The notes: generated from the sequence alone by a model not told the origin. 64,000 nt of DNA from Symsagittifera roscoffensis (GCF_963678635.1 NC_087063.1:56674759-56738758); one strand, 5' to 3'; counted from the first letter of the stretch, positions 24,115 to 35,160 are shown. Made by a program: numbers and translations.

Positions 24115-24755
24115 CCCTCGAAAACAATTGCTCCGTCACTGTTTTCAAAATTTCGGAACCATGGAATAAGTTTCAATTTTCATTTAAAATCCCTTTAGGG
24201 CTAGCAGTTTATTGATATCAATTGTTCCGAAATTTAAAGAAATTGATAGTAAATTTGTTTTCTGTATAGTAGCTTTTCTTTAAAGTTTTCAGTTTTCAAC
24301 TAACAGTCCTGGACAGAAAGCATCTGAAATAGTTGATGTTCGAGCTCAACTTTTTTTTGTAATAATTTTCTGCAAAGTTAGGGGGGTTGATAAAAAACTT
24401 ACGATACTTTACGCAAGGTATATTCCATTCTTACAATGCAGGCGGCGAACTGCTTTTTTAAAATGAAACGAGCTAAGGGGCTTTGTTTACCTTAGTGTTT
24501 AAAAAACGAGAGATTTGTTACTTCGTTACACACACGCAGGGTAATACTGGAAAGCAACTGTTTTTGCCTCCGAGTATTACATTTATTATTTCCGCTCACA
24601 TGCGGAGCGTAGTGTTATACTGGGTATCAACTAGTTTTCCAAATCTAAGTTCAATTAAAATTACTCATTTGGTGGCGGCACTTTTGATATATTTCCAACT
24701 ATGACAATTTAATTACATCTGCTGCTGCTTTAATTGTGGCTAGTCTTTGTGTTTT
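24115..24755. other. No feature recognised
   Basis: AT-rich sequence. I found no open frame with usable splice sites, no RNA gene and no repeat partner in the window. Confidence 0.4.
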
Positions 24756-24760
24756 TGCAA

Positions 24761-24832
24761 GCGACCGTAGAGCAGATGCAGGAAAGTGAGACTCCTAATC
24801 TACAGGTCGGAGATTCAAATCCAAAAGTTTTT
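24761..24832 (+). repeat. tRNA-like sequence, Arg-type anticodon arm
   Basis: GACCGTAGAGCAGATGCAGG could be a D arm. GAGACTCCTAATCT looks like an anticodon arm with CCT in the anticodon place, and GGAGATTCAAATCC resembles a T arm. Acceptor pairing is poor, so I read it as a pseudo-tRNA or SINE head. Confidence 0.4.
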
Positions 24833-24849
24833 AATGGCAATTTTGCTGC

Positions 24850-25640
24850 GTAGCCTTGGCAATCTAATAGCAGCAATAGCTTTATTCGGAGCTAAAGTTA
24901 TTGATTTTTCAAGGGATCGTGGTGGAGATTCCAAGATTTACGACTCTCAATCTCCAAAATCAAGTTTTGACTCCGGCACAACTATATTGAAATTTTAAAA
25001 GCGTGTTCTTAACCTTATTTTTCTGTTTTTTTTCTTCTTTGTTTAACCTTTCAGAGCTACTTTTTACCGTTTCCTCGCTAATAATTGCGAAATTCAGCTT
25101 AAATTTTTACTTTCGTCCATAGCATGTAAATTTAAAACAGCGCGTAACGAAATTTGCGCCCTAAGAGCTGGAATTCGATTACCTGCCGTTCTTTTTTTCA
25201 GCATGTATGAAATTGAAGTTTTTTCTGGTAAAAATTGAGTTGTCGTACTTTTATTTTTCTGCTTATGTTCAGTCAGCATAGATTTCACGTCGAGGATTTT
25301 AACATGGTAGATGCAACTGTTTTTGATTTACATCTGTAATTTCTAAAACTGATAACCCTGACTTTTCTTTGGTTTTCCTTCTTTTTTTTTGCTCAAAAAC
25401 TTTATTTGGCGAAATGGTTGTGAACTATTTTTATATGCTTGATTACTTTATTTTGTTTTGCTTCAATGATAAAATTATCTGTTTTTATTCTGAGAAAATC
25501 AGTTCGTTTTCGTTTTCTAAAAGACTTCAAAGTTTTAAAACTTAACTGCACAATAGTTTTAGCTCATTTAGCTCCTACCCTCTTTGTGGCTGCTTATAGG
25601 CCGCTCGGTGAATTCTATAAGCTCATATAAAACTGGGGTA
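24850..25640. other. No feature recognised
   Basis: AT-rich stretch without supported coding, RNA or repeat content. Short open frames here have no family resemblance or splice context. Confidence 0.4.
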
Positions 25641-25659
25641 TTTCTCGACTGTTTTCTGA

Positions 25660-26290
25660 AATTATTTTCATTTTTTGTTCCGACTATTGAAAATGGGGAG
25701 GAACTTTGAATTCGGGCGTGATTTTTTTTCTTTTTTTTCCACACAAAGTCAGATACCACAAGTAATCGTCAGAATGGTTTGAGGGATATATCATTTTAAA
25801 GCTCTTTCAGCCGTGATTCGAACGGCAATAAAAGTTTTGAAATTTTTCTGTTAGTGTCGAGAAAGACGGGTTTGGAACGTTTGATTTTTGGTCTAATTTC
25901 GAGCCAATAAGGTGACCCTGTAGGCTTACAATAGCCTATTTGGGCCGTAAAAACTTAATTTTACTCAAGTAAAGGTAGTTTTTGAAGTTTTCAAGTGCAA
26001 TTTTGGGAAAAAAATATTTGAGAATTCGAAAAAAAGTCTGCAAAAAATTTTTTCAAAAACTTTATTTTTTTTTGTGAAAATTTTTCTTCTAAAACTGTTT
26101 TCTAATTGATCGTTTTTAGTACGGCACTCAAAGATGCCTACGTTTTTTTATCACAACATGCAATATATCTTAAAAAAACAACACCAATTTGAAAAAGCTT
26201 TTTTACGATTGTATTTTTTGAGACTGGTCGGAACATTCTGTGCTATTTTGAGACTGGTCGGAACCAGCTATCCTTTTTTTGGTCTCATTT
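25660..26290. repeat. Diverged copy of the 20.2-20.9 kb repeat family
   Basis: The order of landmarks is the same as at 20165-20940: TTCCGACTATTGAAAATG, CACAAGTAATCGTCAGAATG, CTTTCAGCCGTGATTCGAAC, GTGTCGAGAAAGACGG, TATCACAACATGCAA and a final GGTCGGAAC-type segment. GAGACTGGTCGGAAC-like sequence at 26220-26270 is itself doubled. Confidence 0.6.
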
Positions 26291-26299
26291 TCTTTTTGC

Positions 26300-26760
26300 T
26301 AGCTTGCAAAATATACAAAATATAAAAATTGAAAAAAATTCAATTCATGTCAAGCTGAAAAACATCGAAAAACATATCTTAAAAAGGGCCTAAAACCTTC
26401 TAGGTCCGAAAAAGACATTCAAGGGATAGCAGAATCTGAGAAAGAGTCATCGAAGTTTGAAATAGACTTTTTTGCAGGTAGTGTTATTTTCTAAGACAAT
26501 CATGGAATCTTGTTAAACTCTATCACTCTCGTTTCTGTACCGCCTGTACCTGTACTAGCGTGGTTAATTTTTTAGTTGCGTGAATAGTTTTTCAATTGAT
26601 CTTTTGTCCACGGCAGTTTGATTTAGAAAATCATTTGATTGGTTTCTACCCTGTTATGTTTCAAAGGTTATCAGGTTTTTGATGGAATAAGTTTTAATTT
26701 ATTTTCGAAATTTTTTGTTTTGAAATGTTTTGAAATGTCTATTTTAATAATGTTACCTAT
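26300..26760. other. No feature recognised
   Basis: AT-rich spacer in front of the hAT-like copies. No gene or repeat is supported. Confidence 0.4.
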
Positions 26761-26767
26761 TAGAATT

Positions 26768-27817
26768 CAGGGGTAGATCTAGGATTTTCTCGAGAGGGGT
26801 GGTTGCGGATTTTCAAAAAATTTTGTCGACCTCTTTACAGGTTGACCAAATTGATTTTCTGAGCTCTGCCAAATCACTATACAGACCCCCATGTGGACCA
26901 AATTTTCTGCGCCGCAAGCAAATTATTGAAAAAAAAAACAGGCCAAAAAAGGCATTTTTAGGCACTTTTTTGAAAAACTTTGGCCGAAAATTGTGTTTTC
27001 TTTTGACGCGCGCTCCTCCCCCCCCCCCCCAAATTAATATTTTTTTAGGATAAAGACCATTTATCCACGGGGGAAAAAGACCAACACAAGAGCTGTACAT
27101 ACAGCTCATCATGGCAAACCGCTGCTGTGCCTCTGTTTAAGAACCGCATGCAGTTTTTTGGTTATTTTTCTGGGCTGGGTGATATTGCTTCACCCTCAAG
27201 CAACGAACACGGATCATGATGGGCCTCGAGCACCCAACCTTTCGATTGAGAGGCGGAGACGTAAGCACTTCACCACCACTAACCAATATATATTGCCCCC
27301 TCAAAATAAGTATATTTTAGAAAAGTTTTAGAGTCGAGCAGCCAAAAATGGATATCTCAAAGTTATTATTTTAACAAAAGGGGCTCTTTTATAATGTCTA
27401 GCTATACTGATTTTGATTTCCGGCTCATTCTTAATTTTCAATGGTGTGCATTCTTTGTACGTTTCTTTAGATTTTGTAAACTGTTCTTTTCTGTAAAATC
27501 CTTCTGCCTTGTTTTATCGAAAATTTCATGTTTGGAAATAAAAATTGGCTAATTTTGGCTTCATTTGTTTTAAACACTTGGACAACAAAAGGTTATGGGC
27601 TTCTCCATCGTTTTATCAATCGTCCCTCTTCTGATTAATTCAAGGCATTGCAGTTAAGTTCATTTCAGCTCTGTTGATAGCGTAAATTACATTGAGGGGG
27701 GATTTATCAGTTTCGTGAAAGTTAAAATTTCTAACTGCTTTAATTAGTTTTTTGATTTTTCCTATTTCGCAATGTCGAATAATGACTCAAATAACATATA
27801 AACGCAATATTTTAACC
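26768..27817 (+). mobile_element. hAT-like element, copy 1 of 3
   Basis: It starts CAGGGGTAGATCTAGGATTT, close to the CAGGGGCGGATCTAGG terminus common to hAT-type non-autonomous elements. An internal part around 27110-27290 contains, on the minus strand, a tRNA-like stretch (GTGGTGGTGAAGTGCTTACG, then GGGTGCTCGAGGCCC). The same sequence recurs about 1.05 kb to the right. No transposase frame is present. Confidence 0.65.
27221..27292 (-). repeat. tRNA-like sequence inside hAT-like copy 1
   Basis: On the minus strand, TTAGTGGTGGTGAAGTGCTT is an A-box-like start and GGTTGGGTGCTCGAGGCCC a B-box-like end, 70 nt apart overall. The middle cannot form a clean anticodon stem, so a tRNA-derived insertion is likely. 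Confidence 0.4.
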
Positions 27818-27819
27818 AG

Positions 27820-28818
27820 GGCGGATCTAGGATTTTCTCGAGGGGGGGGGGGCGGATTTTCAAGAAATTTTCGAAAATTTTGTCGACTTTGTTTTTAAGT
27901 CGACCGAATCGATTTTTTGAGTTCTCCCTATGCACGGTTTAGTCCCTGTTTTTTTGCCAAGATTTCTGCGCCGCACGCAAAATTTAAAAAAACAGTCCAA
28001 AAAGGCATTTTTTTGCACTTTTTTGAAAAACTCTGACCAAAAAATTAATATTTTTTTAAGATAAAGACCATTTATCCACGGTGAAAAGGACCAACACAAG
28101 AGCTGTATAGCTCATCATGGCGAACCGCTGTTGTGCCCCTCTTTTAGAACTGCATGCAGTTTTTGTGGTTATTTTTCTGGGTTGGGTGATATTGCTTCAC
28201 CCTCAAGCAACGAACACGGATCATGATGAGCCTCGAACACCCGACCTTTCGATTGAGAGGGAAGACGTAACCACTTCACTACCACTAACCAATATAAAAT
28301 GCCCCTCAAAATAAGTATATTTTAGAACAATTTTAGATTCAATCAGCCAAAGATGGATATCTCAAAATTATTATTTTGACAAAGGGGCTCTTTTCTGATG
28401 TCTAGCTATACTGATTTTGATTTCCGGCCCATTCTAAGTTTTCAATGGTGTGCATTCTTTGTACATTTCTTTAGGTTTTGTAAACTGTTCTTTTCTTTAA
28501 AATCCTTTTGCCTTGTTTCATCCAAAATTTCATGTTTGGAAGTAAAAATTGGCTATTTTTGGCTTCATTTATTTTAACTATTTGGACAACAAAAGATTAT
28601 GGGCTTTTCCAACGTTTCATCAATCGTACCTCTTCTGATTAATTCAATGCATTGCATTTAAGTTCATTTCAGCTTTGTTGATAGCGTAAATTACATTGAC
28701 GGGGGATTTATCAATTTCGTGAAAGTTAAATTTGCAAAATGCTTTAATTGGTTTTTCGATTTTTCCTATTTCGCAATGTCAAATAATGATTTAAATAGTT
28801 TATAAGCGCATTGTTTTA
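27820..28818 (+). mobile_element. hAT-like element, copy 2 of 3
   Basis: It opens CAGGGCGGATCTAGGATTTT, followed by a run of Gs, and matches copy 1 for nearly its whole length at about 1.0 kb spacing, including the tRNA-like part (minus strand, 28218-28290). Head-to-tail placement suggests tandem duplication of one inserted element rather than independent insertions. Confidence 0.65.
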
Positions 28819-28820
28819 AC

Positions 28821-29252
28821 CAGGGGCGGATCTAGGATTTTCTCGAATGGGGCGGATTTTCAAAAAAAAATTCGAAAATTTTGTCGACCTTTTTTTTAGG
28901 TCGACCGAATTGATTTTTTGGGCTCTCCCTAAGCACGGTTTAATCCCTGTTTTTTGGCCAAATTTTCTGCGCCGCAGGCAAAATTTTAAAAAACAGTCCA
29001 AAAAAGGCGTTTTTAAGCACTTTTGGAAAATTTTGACCAAAAAATTGCGTTTTTTCGGCGCGCGCTTCCCCCGCAGAATTAGTATATATGGGCACCGAAG
29101 GCGCCTTTAGAAAACTTTAGGGTCGGTCGGCCAAAAATGGATTTCTTAAAAAGTATCAAAGGGGGGAACCTTTGGGTCGGCAGGGGGTCGAATCCCTGGG
29201 AAAAGGGGCGATTAGCCCCACATGCCCCACCCAAATCCGCCCATGATTTCAA
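28821..29252 (+). mobile_element. hAT-like element, copy 3: short form with both ends
   Basis: The left end is CAGGGGCGGATCTAGGATTT. The right end is CCACCCAAATCCGCCCATG, an imperfect inverted match. At about 430 bp this form lacks the interior of copies 1 and 2 (including the tRNA-like insertion) and has a right part (GGTCGGCAGGGGGTCGAATC) that also occurs inverted at 17136. Confidence 0.65.
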
Positions 29253-29312
29253 CCCTCAAAGGTGCCTCAATTCAAATTCAAATGATCCTCAATTATTTTT
29301 AAATCAAGGAAC

Positions 29313-29570
29313 TTAGTTTATAATATTCTTAAAGGTGCTTTTGAATTTTTCGGCGTTCGATCTTTTCTTTTCATTCAGGCCCATGTTGCCGCTGTGCTCG
29401 AGCGATTCAGAGAAATCGAAGCTACTCGATATCTTTTCGTAGTCCTCTTCGTTGTCGTTCGACAAATCCAAGTCACGTGAATCATCTGGTTCCAGAAACC
29501 GGCTTCTGGAACTTCGGTTCATCGGCGGAATTTGACACTTTGTGTAGTAGATTGGTTGAGGCTGAAGAAC
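29313..29570 (-). CDS. Terminal exon of an unidentified minus-strand gene
   Basis: The reading frame starts just after CCAATTTAG, a usable acceptor, and runs 85 codons to a stop at 29315-29313. The product begins VLQPQPIYYTKCQIPP, continues RSSRSRFLEPDDSRDLDLS and contains an acidic and serine-rich stretch (NDNEEDYEKISSSFDF). It ends KKRSNAEKFKSTFKNIIN. G+C is well above the flanks, as in the testin exons, and codons look genuine. Low-complexity charged sequence suggests a disordered tail. I do not recognise the family. The 5' exons are not identified; the next exon candidate to the right (35161-35411) has a different phase and cannot join directly. Confidence 0.55.
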   Translation of the reverse strand, partial: VLQPQPIYYTKCQIPPMNRSSRSRFLEPDDSRDLDLSNDNEEDYEKISSSFDFSESLEHSGNMGLNEKKRSNAEKFKSTFKNIIN

Positions 29571-29739
29571 CTAAATTGGACTGTTTTCATCATAAATTTC
29601 ATCAGGCAATTGAGTTGGTCGACAAAAACTTAAAAATTACAGGAAATGTTGCATGCTTGTTTTAGTCGAACATTCTAGTTATCACTTGGAAACAGAAGAC
29701 ATAATACAGTCTGGAATGTGGGGAGATAATACAAATGGA

Positions 29740-30772
29740 GGTGCTAGGGATTTTAGCAGACCGGTTTTTAGCAGACTCAGAACAACTATAAAGTGTGATA
29801 GCTAACTTCAATTGCTGCACTGGTGATTAGCTCCCCGGGTTGACCTCCATACACCGAAAATGCTTATCATACAATTCCATACAACAAAAATCATTATCAT
29901 ACAAATCTATACATCAAGTGTATGGAGAAAATGCTTGTCATACAACTTTCATACATTTTCGAAAAGCAATAGAAAAAAGTTAAACCATTTCTGCGGCTTT
30001 TTGAGAACAGTTGAACAGACTGGTGACAAAAAAAATGATTTGAAATCTTTTTTTTTTAAAAATGCTTTCCATATATGGAAATTGTATGACTGGCATTTTT
30101 TTGATGGTGACACAAAAAATTTTTTCAAGTAGTTTTGAAAATTTGCCCCACAATTTTTTTTTTTTTTTCAACCGCAAATCGAATTTTGTAGGCAAACAAA
30201 CATTTTTCGAAAAAAAAACCTTTTGCATGCAAAATTTAGTTTTTTGTGTGCAAAACGTAGTCCTGGATACGATAATATTGGCTTTCTTTTTCTTTTCACT
30301 ACGCTGAAAATTCCATTTTCTTTTGTATGGCGTGTTTATGTATGCCTTGATCAATGTCTGATAATTTGAAAATTCAAAAAAAAATTAAAACAATCATCAC
30401 TGAAAGTTTGTTATTTTGTTATATCATTTGTGAAAGACATCTGGAAGACATTTCAGGTCGTTTTTCAAGCATTGTAAATGTAAGACCGTCCAACCTTTGG
30501 TGCTTTGAGTAACCAAGGTCTTCGTAACTTGTGTTCGGTTGCAAACACAACCCAAAATTTTTCAGAAAATAAATCTAGAAACAAAAAACAACTTTTTGGT
30601 TCATAGATAAAACACCTATTATACAATTTCCATTTATGAAAAAATGTTTACTATAGAGCTTTCATACAACTTTCTGTACGTATGGAATTGTATGAAATTG
30701 AATGAAAAGATTTCCCATTTTTCACTTTTTATGCTAAAAGATTGGTCTGCTAAACGATCGGTCCCCACAAAT
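29740..30772. mobile_element. Longer element with GTTTAGCAGACC-type termini, copy B
   Basis: The left end has GGGATTTTAGCAGACCGG and a second AGCAGACT word. The right end, read on the minus strand, has GGGGACCGATCGTTTAGCAGACC. The first 90 bp are the reverse complement of 24020-24112 and the last 35 bp match 23765-23800 inverted. Inside is a minisatellite of TACAATTTCCATATATGG-like units. The short 23.8-kb copy lacks this interior. Confidence 0.5.
29855..30720. repeat. Scattered CATACAATTTCCATATATG-type units
   Basis: Words like ATGCTTATCATACAATTCC and TGGAAATTGTATGA recur on both strands, mainly at 29860-29950, 30062-30090 and 30605-30700. The same words form dense arrays at 34800-35125 and 49280-49710. 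Since TCATATATGGAAATTGTA is partly self-complementary, units can pair with each other. Confidence 0.55.
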
Positions 30773-30837
30773 GCACTATCCTCGACAGGACTGTTAAGGC
30801 CCACTGAAAAACCCTCTGCGATTCACCGGAACTACGT

Positions 30838-31370
30838 TATTATTTTTCCGACTTTCGTAACGAAAGTAACGGAACATCTGTGCTCGGGTGGGTTTTTTTT
30901 TCTTCAGACAAAATTCGACTTTCTACCTAGCTATTTTTTGCGGATTTTTTTTATTTATTCAAAAGTATTGTTGTCATGAGGTTAAATTTGAAAAGATGTT
31001 TTGTCTGTGATTGTTTTTCGTAAACTTATGGGGTATTAAAGATTGCCATTTTGGCCAATTTGGGACAATTGACAATTAACACGGCGTTATATAATTCGCG
31101 CTATTAACGCGTAAGCGGACATTCAATCCGTCTCAGAAATCATTCCAAATTGATTGAAGGAAGCATATTTGCTTTGTTACTTGGAGCAAAGTTTATCATT
31201 TTGTACACTATATGGCGTGTGGGAGGATGACTTTCACAAAAAATCTCAAATCAAAAAAATAATCATTTTTTTAAATTACATTTAATCTTTTAAGGTTATT
31301 ACTGCGCCATAGACCTTAAGAGGAAGTCGGAACATTCAAAGTTTTGCTCTGATACGAGCAGTCTTGTTAT
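30838..31370 (+). mobile_element. Non-autonomous repeat element, copy B
   Basis: It begins CGTTATTATTTTTCCGAC and ends CAGTCTTGTTATTATT; the interior is the reverse complement of 16456-17000 with moderate divergence. It contains the palindrome CGACTTTCGTAACGAAAGT and AATTCGCGCTATTAACGCG. Two insertions of one family at distant sites in opposite directions support a mobile origin. Confidence 0.6.
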
Positions 31371-31374
31371 TATT

Positions 31375-32267
31375 ATTATTATAAGACTGTATGAAACGAT
31401 TGACAAGATTTCGAAAGTCATCAATCCAGATGTAACAGATTTAATCAAAATATTATTTTAATACCAAACTTTTGTTATAAAAAGGCACTTGTTATCATCA
31501 AAACTCACTAAAGGGAAGGATTTTGGCCGTTCAGCTTGAGACAGAGTTATTAAATAAGCAAAACATGATATTTTCTGATTGTATGCCTGAAAGGTATTTA
31601 TAATTCGATTAGCTAAAATTGGTTTAAAATGGTTAAAATGGACTAATATTTACAAATTTAACGTTTCGAATTTAAAATTTTGCGGCTATAGAGTTTTGGG
31701 ATTCAGTTTTTTTTTGTTTATTTATTTGGTTACTTTTCAAGTTTCTAGTTTTGTTGACATCTAGACCTGAAACTTTTTGAGATAACTCTGCAGGCGGTTA
31801 AATTTGCGCTAAAATCTCAAGTTTTGAATGATTTGCGGATTTTTTGGTGTTGGGGCCGTACTTTTCGAACGATTTTTCTTCTGATTCATAAAGAAAGGAT
31901 TCGAAGTTTTCTTAAATGTTGAAAAACCAAACCAACAGAAACTTATGTTTAACGAACAGAAACTTTCTCGGGACATTTTAACCTACGGTTTGATAGGAGA
32001 TTGCTAATCCTCTGAGTTGGTCGCGCTTTTGTTAGTTTCTAAATCAAGATTTGAGCCTCGACATGGTTTTGCCTCATTTTAATGGTTTTTTTGAATTAGT
32101 TCTTTCTTTTGAATTGAATCAGTGTATCCGAATTTTTTTGTAAATTGTAACTTTATTTAATTTGTTCAATTTTTTGGGGTTAATAAGTTTTATTTCGGAA
32201 TTCTCTACTCCTGAAGAGACCATATTCAATAAAGCACTTATTAGCCGCACAGAGATGTGTAAAAATG
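31375..32267. other. No feature recognised before the assembly gap
   Basis: AT-rich sequence with short open frames only. No family resemblance, splice-bounded exon or repeat partner was found. Confidence 0.4.
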
Positions 32268-32467
32268 NNNNNNNNNNNNNNNNNNNNNNNNNNNNNNNNN
32301 NNNNNNNNNNNNNNNNNNNNNNNNNNNNNNNNNNNNNNNNNNNNNNNNNNNNNNNNNNNNNNNNNNNNNNNNNNNNNNNNNNNNNNNNNNNNNNNNNNNN
32401 NNNNNNNNNNNNNNNNNNNNNNNNNNNNNNNNNNNNNNNNNNNNNNNNNNNNNNNNNNNNNNNNNNN
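32268..32467. other. Assembly gap (200 Ns)
   Basis: Exactly 200 unknown bases, a length often used for gaps of unknown size. The sequence right after the gap (32476-32565) matches 34310-34400, the right part of a palindrome-rich element, so the gap probably hides another copy of that element. Confidence 0.95.
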
Positions 32468-32579
32468 AATCGATTAAATTGTAATTTTATTCGGATTTTA
32501 TTGATTAGAAAAATAGTTTCATTATAATCTATTTTCAATCGATTATAACCAATTATTAGCGAAGTTATTGAGACAAATT

Positions 32580-33285
32580 GATTGCGATAATTACATTTCC
32601 TTGAAGTTTTTTCAAAATTTGGCCTGTTATAATAATTTTACTTTAAATTCGAAAAAGGTAAAAAAAATATATAAATACGCCTCTGGGTGGCTTACAATTC
32701 GGACCAGCTTCCAAAAAAGTTTCGCCTGAATTTCGGGGTTCTCTGCCGGTGTGCTAACAACTTTAATAACTTGAAAGTACTCTGATTAAACTGCTCATTT
32801 GATTTATACTTTGATGCTGAAAGCTTAACATAAAATTTTTACGCTTAGAGAATTATCCCGCTCTTCGAAACTGTTCTAAATTGAATTGAGGATGCCATAA
32901 TATTTCGCTGAGAGGCATATGAACCAATTTGAAATTGAAACGTCTCGACCAAAAAATCAAGACACTATGGCCCGACACATTTCAGCCAATTTAACATTGC
33001 AGCAAAAACTTTCAAAACTATCGAAAAAAAAACGGCATTGGCAAGTAGAAAACCCTTGCTCCGCTTTGCTTCTCTGCGCTTACATTCGACATGAGCTAAA
33101 TAAATTGCGAGAATTAGCGTTTGCCGCTAATCTACATGGTTTCAGGTGTTTCAAACTGAAATTAGCTGAAATTTCTCAAATTTTATTCAGCTGAAACGTC
33201 TAGCGTATTTTGTTTGAAAAGTATCAATATAATATTATCCGAAATGTGCTCGTCTAAATTGTGTAAACATGGAAGTTTTGTAATC
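32580..33285. other. No supported feature
   Basis: A plus-strand frame of about 90 codons (32919-33194) is open here with some charged and lysine-rich sequence, but no family, splice context or conservation supports it. The rest is AT-rich and unremarkable. Confidence 0.35.
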
Positions 33286-33288
33286 TAA

Positions 33289-34462
33289 TCCCGCACAGGA
33301 CTTCCATGGATAATAATCGATTATAATGGAAAAATTTTGTCTAAAATGTTGTCATTATAATCCATTATTGTGGCAAAATTAGACCACATAATTGATAATG
33401 TTCTACGATTCGAAAAATAAATATCCATTATAATTCAAAATATTCCAATAAAATCCATTATTTTTGGCACTGAAATTGATTTTTTTGCCAATATAATCGA
33501 TTATTTTTGCAATAAAAAATTTTTTAAACTAAATTCGATTTTTTTGCAGAATGTTGCTAGGTTTGCAGGAAAATTGCAAAGAGTATGCCATGTTATTTAT
33601 TAAATGCCATGTCTAATGTCACCCCCTCAAGTAAATTTTAACTCCTCGCAATTAAGGAGAGGGAGGTGTCAAAACATAAACCCACTCCCCCAAAGTCTAT
33701 CAATAAATAGGGGGCGGGGGGGGGGGGTACGGGGCCAATGGCACTCGTGCTTAACTGGCAGGGGGAGGGGGGGGTGTTGTAAAGTAAACTGAGGGGGTAG
33801 TTAAAGTAAATGGAGAGGGGTAAAGTAAACTGGAGAGGGTGGTAGGGTAACGGGATGGGGGTAAACTAAACTGAGGGGGTTGGAACGTGGGGGGGGGAGT
33901 TAAAGTTAACGGAAGGAACACCGTTCAAACCACAATATAAATTATATTCAAAAAAATATTAATAAATTTTAACGTGAAATGTAATATTTTATGAAACGTT
34001 TTACGTAGCAACTGCACTAAACAGGAAAAGAGATAATTTTGATAAAAGTTGTAACTTTCACAAATAACCTCTCGAAAAAATCCATTATAATCTATTATAG
34101 TTGATTATAACGGATTATATTGGCATAAAAAGTATGAGGATTTTAAACCATTTTAATGGATTATAATCATTTATAAGGGATTATTTTAACCTAAAAATGA
34201 TAAGGATTATAATCGACTTTAAATGTATCATAATCGATTATAATGGATTATTTTAACCTAAAAATGATAAGGATTATAATCGACTTTAAATGTATCATAA
34301 TCGATTATTTTTTAATTTTATTCGGATTTAATTGATTTGAAAAATAGTTTCATTATAATCCATTTTCAATCGGTTATAACCAATTATTAGCGAAATTTAT
34401 TGATACAGACCACAAAAATTCTATATAATCGATTATTATCCATGGAAATCCGGTGCGGGATT
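33289..34462. mobile_element. Inverted-repeat element made of TAATCGATTA palindromes
   Basis: The left end is CCCGCACAGGACTTCCATGG followed by ATAATAATCGATTATAATGG. The right end, read on the minus strand, is CCCGCACCGGATTTCCATGG followed by ATAATAATCGATTAT. So terminal inverted repeats of about 38 bp bound 1174 bp. The flanks TAAT and ATTG give at most a short target duplication. Inside, ATAATCGATTATAATGG-like palindromes recur on both sides of a G-rich block (33610-33910). No transposase frame is present. Confidence 0.7.
33610..33910 (+). repeat. G-rich block with repeated GTAAAGTAAACTGAGGGGG units
   Basis: In a strongly AT-rich setting this segment has many G-runs, including 33711-33729 and 33761-33773, and units like TAAAGTAAACTGAGGGGGT at 33780-33880. 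The other strand would be C-rich. Several sets of four neighbouring G-runs could form G-quadruplexes. Confidence 0.7.
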
Positions 34463-34469
34463 GCTCATA

Positions 34470-34690
34470 TTCCATACACGGTTTAAATTTTGAGCGTAAT
34501 TGTCTAAAAAAAACCGCTCAAACCGCTCAAGTCTTGCGCGGTTTTTGAGCGTTTTTTTTTTAGATAAACCGTTCAAAAACCGCTCAAACAGCTCATTTTG
34601 AAGCAAGATTTTGAGCGTAATTGTCTAAAAAACCGCTCAAACCGCTCAAATCTTACCGATTTTTCAGTGGTTATTTTGCTCGAGCATTTG
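34470..34690. repeat. Cluster of AAACCGCTCAAA direct and inverted units
   Basis: AAACCGCTCAAA-type words occur repeatedly on both strands (e.g. AAACCGCTCAAACCGCTCAA, and GCGCGGTTTTTGAGCG in the opposite sense), in two larger sub-repeats starting TTGAGCGTAATTGTCTAAAA at about 34488 and 34611. A second cluster of the same words lies at 49800-50035. Confidence 0.65.
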
Positions 34691-34799
34691 AAAAAAGTCG
34701 CTCATTGTTTTTGGTCAAGACATCGAAAAAAATATTGCTTGATTTGAGAACGGTTGAGCACTTTTTTTATATTGTAGATAGTACTTCAATTGCATCTTA

Positions 34800-35125
34800 G
34801 CGTGGGTTGATCAAAAATGCTTATCCTACAATTTCCATATGTGAAAAAATGCATGTCCTACAAATTTTTACAATTTCATAGACTCAGAAAGTTCTTTCAT
34901 ATATAGAAATTGTAAAAAAAAACAATTTTTTCATACATGTAAATTGTAGGATAAACATTTTTTCATATAAGGAAATTGTAGGATAAACTTTTTATCATAA
35001 ATGGAAATTGTAATAAGCATTTCATCATAAATAGAAATTGTAAGACAAGCAATTTTTCATATATGGAAATTGTACGATAAGCATTTTTTTCATATATGGA
35101 AACTGTAAGATAAGCATTTTTTGGA
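34800..35125. repeat. Minisatellite, units of 40-50 bp
   Basis: TTTCATATATGGAAATTGTA followed by GATAAGCATTTTT recurs about seven times with small changes (TACGATAAGC, TAGGATAAAC, TAAGACAAGC). The first two units are in the opposite orientation (CTTATCCTACAATTTCC), making the left part a palindrome. Confidence 0.75.
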
Positions 35126-35160
35126 AACTCAAATGAGGCTCAATTAGCGTTTATACTTAC

